Below are positions 62,961-64,000 of a DNA stretch of 64,000 nt, in pieces; within the stretch, counting starts at the first letter, position 1; every line of letters starts with the position of its first letter. Under the pieces are notes generated by a model, which searched no databases, was not told where the DNA came from, and saw nothing but the letters and a program-made list of their open reading frames with translations. A program made the translations under genes and the position numbers. The stretch covers positions 74,319,261 to 74,383,260 of the forward strand of contig NC_080179.1 in assembly GCF_950295315.1 (NCBI RefSeq). The letters are read 5' to 3'. The DNA is from Erinaceus europaeus (Eukaryota > Chordata > Mammalia > Eulipotyphla > Erinaceidae).

Positions 62961-63189
62961 GGAAGATAACTTTTTATTTTTTCCTTGAAAAAGGCTATAG
63001 GATTATGTACTAGTGATGTCTAGATCTCTCTGGGGTCTTTGATATTTGATAAGCCCTATTGATATTAAAAACACAAACCAGCTAGAGAGAAATGTGTGGG
63101 GTGGTGAAAGGATCATAGTTTTATTTTTTTTCATTTTTATTCATCTCTATTTGTATTTTAAGAGTTCATTTAAGTGTGATATTATTATT

Positions 63190-63420
63190 ATTATTTTACC
63201 AGACCAATAAATTTACCACTCCCAGTGATTTTTTTTTTTAGAGACAGAGAGGAGTTGAGATAAAAGGAAGAGACAGTTGGGGGGTGAGAATGAGAGACTC
63301 CCGCAGCATGCTTCATTGCTCATGAAGCTGCCCACTTCAGATACGGACCAAGGGCTTGAACTTGAGTCCTTGTGCATAGTAACGTGCTTACTCTACTAAA
63401 GGAACCATCTCCTGGCCCCA
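63190..63420 (-). mobile_element. SINE-A with 3' module
   Basis: Inverted module remnant (ATAAATTTACCACTCCCAGT), AGAGACAGAGAGGAGTTGAG, GCATGCTTCATTGCTCATGA, ACGGACCAAGGGCTTGAACT and GGAACCATCTCCTGGCCCC head. Confidence 0.85.
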
Positions 63421-63839
63421 GACCCCCACTTTGTTAATTCAAACCTAGAGTCATGACAGCACAGCCTTGGGGGCTGGGTGAGGGCTCCCTGTGCCCCTGA
63501 AATTAATGTTCGAATCTCCCCAGCTTCCTACCCATCTCCAGGGACACCCAGCCTTTTCTTAGAAGGGCTGTTCTTAGCCAAAGGCCCTTTGGTATCGTGG
63601 CTACAATCTTAACTGCAAGGAGCTGTGTGTGTCCTGTCTGGTTGTCTGGCTGCACAGGGAGGCAGGCTGTGTGGGGAGAGCAAGACTAAGACCAGAGGCC
63701 AACTAACCTGAACTTGAACTCGGCCCTTCAGGGACATGAAGCCGTGGGCTTTGCTGACTTGAGGACTCTAGCTCCAAGTGGCTCAATAAATTCTCCATAA
63801 GCCCAGGAACACATACACAGCTACCTCTGGCCACAGTGA
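63421..63839. other. Unique DNA, no gene seen
   Basis: Nothing recognised. Confidence 0.5.
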
Positions 63840-64000
63840 TTGGCAGGTCCTCCCTGCTCAGTGGGATCATGGCCTGGTTCTCTTTCCCACAAACACCTCA
63901 TCACAGACCCCTGCAGGCGTCAACCCGGCTTTGACCTAGCACATTATGATCGGGCCCTCCTCAATCGCTATCGAACAGGCCATGGCCGGTGCGCCGCTAT
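63840..64000 (+). pseudogene. Partial non-LTR retrotransposon C-terminal sequence, cut by window edge
   Basis: The frame starting at 63,840 stays open to the window end. From ~63,891 it reads KHLITDPCRRQPGFDLA then HYDRALLNRYRTGHGRCAA. From memory, the GFDL...LLNR(Y/F)RTG(H/Q)G.C.A pattern lies in the C-terminal part of jockey/I-like non-LTR retrotransposon polyproteins, just before a Cys-rich DCG/HIV-C-P segment. It is not LINE-1. The last 90 bp hold 8 CpGs and ~60% G+C, unlike the CpG-poor surroundings. Whether it is intact cannot be seen, because the window ends. Contamination, a young horizontally acquired element or a domesticated fragment are all possible. Confidence 0.5.

Overview
This is a gene-poor stretch of mammalian nuclear DNA. 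I find no host protein-coding exon, tRNA gene, rRNA gene or CRISPR array that I can defend. The sequence is CpG-depleted and packed with retrotransposons. The SINEs point to a hedgehog (Erinaceidae, probably Erinaceus). The repeated head GGGAGTCGGGCGGTGGCGCA with the body CCCCACCTGCAGGGGAGTCG matches, from memory, the ERI-type tRNA-derived SINEs of hedgehogs. I cannot confirm the species by search.

Five tRNA-headed SINE types recur and are used as labels below. SINE-A: head GGCCAGGTGGTGGCGCACCT, body with CACCTGCAGGGGG and GTGAAGCAG, AATAAATAAAGATAATAAA tail, often with an extra 3' module GGCCACCAGGAGCAGTGG. SINE-B: head GGGAGTCGGGCGGTAGCGCA, the same central body, and a long CAACAACAATAA tail. 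SINE-C: head TGGTCTGGGAGGTGGCGCAG. SINE-D: head GGGGAGATAGCATAATGGTT. SINE-E: head ATAGCTCACCTGGATAGTGT. 'Rep-R' is my label for a retroposon of about 1.2 kb that I could not classify. Its 3' end carries GGTGGTGGGAA and CCCCTCTTATCCTATGG.

Layout. 0-8 kb: SINEs, a 1.26-kb GGCA/GACA tetranucleotide array, a 19-20-bp minisatellite and an adjacent 0.9-kb 14-bp minisatellite. 8-33 kb: SINEs, old L1 fragments (one ORF2 relic at 13.8-15.5 kb with nested SINEs), microsatellites, and MLT1-like and MIR relics between unique DNA. 33.3-37.1 kb: the 3' half of a minus-strand L1, itself interrupted by a solo LTR. 37.1-47.9 kb: Rep-R copies, SINEs, a truncated second L1 and a second LTR. 47.9-50.5 kb: the 5' half of a minus-strand L1 (5'UTR, ORF1, ORF2 endonuclease). 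The two L1 halves meet within the same 25 nt of ORF2, so they look like one full-length element split by 10.9 kb. 50.5-64 kb: more Rep-R and SINEs, a 136-bp inverted duplication with a 1.4-kb spacer, CATC arrays, a third LTR and unique DNA. The last ~120 bp read as part of a non-LTR retrotransposon protein, with a CpG density unlike the rest of the window.

Nothing here forms an operon or pathway. The useful content is the history of insertion, nesting and duplication, which target-site duplications (TSDs) allow to be ordered at several places. Repeat family names come from recognition by eye, boundaries are good to about 10-20 bp unless a TSD fixes them, and no database was searched.
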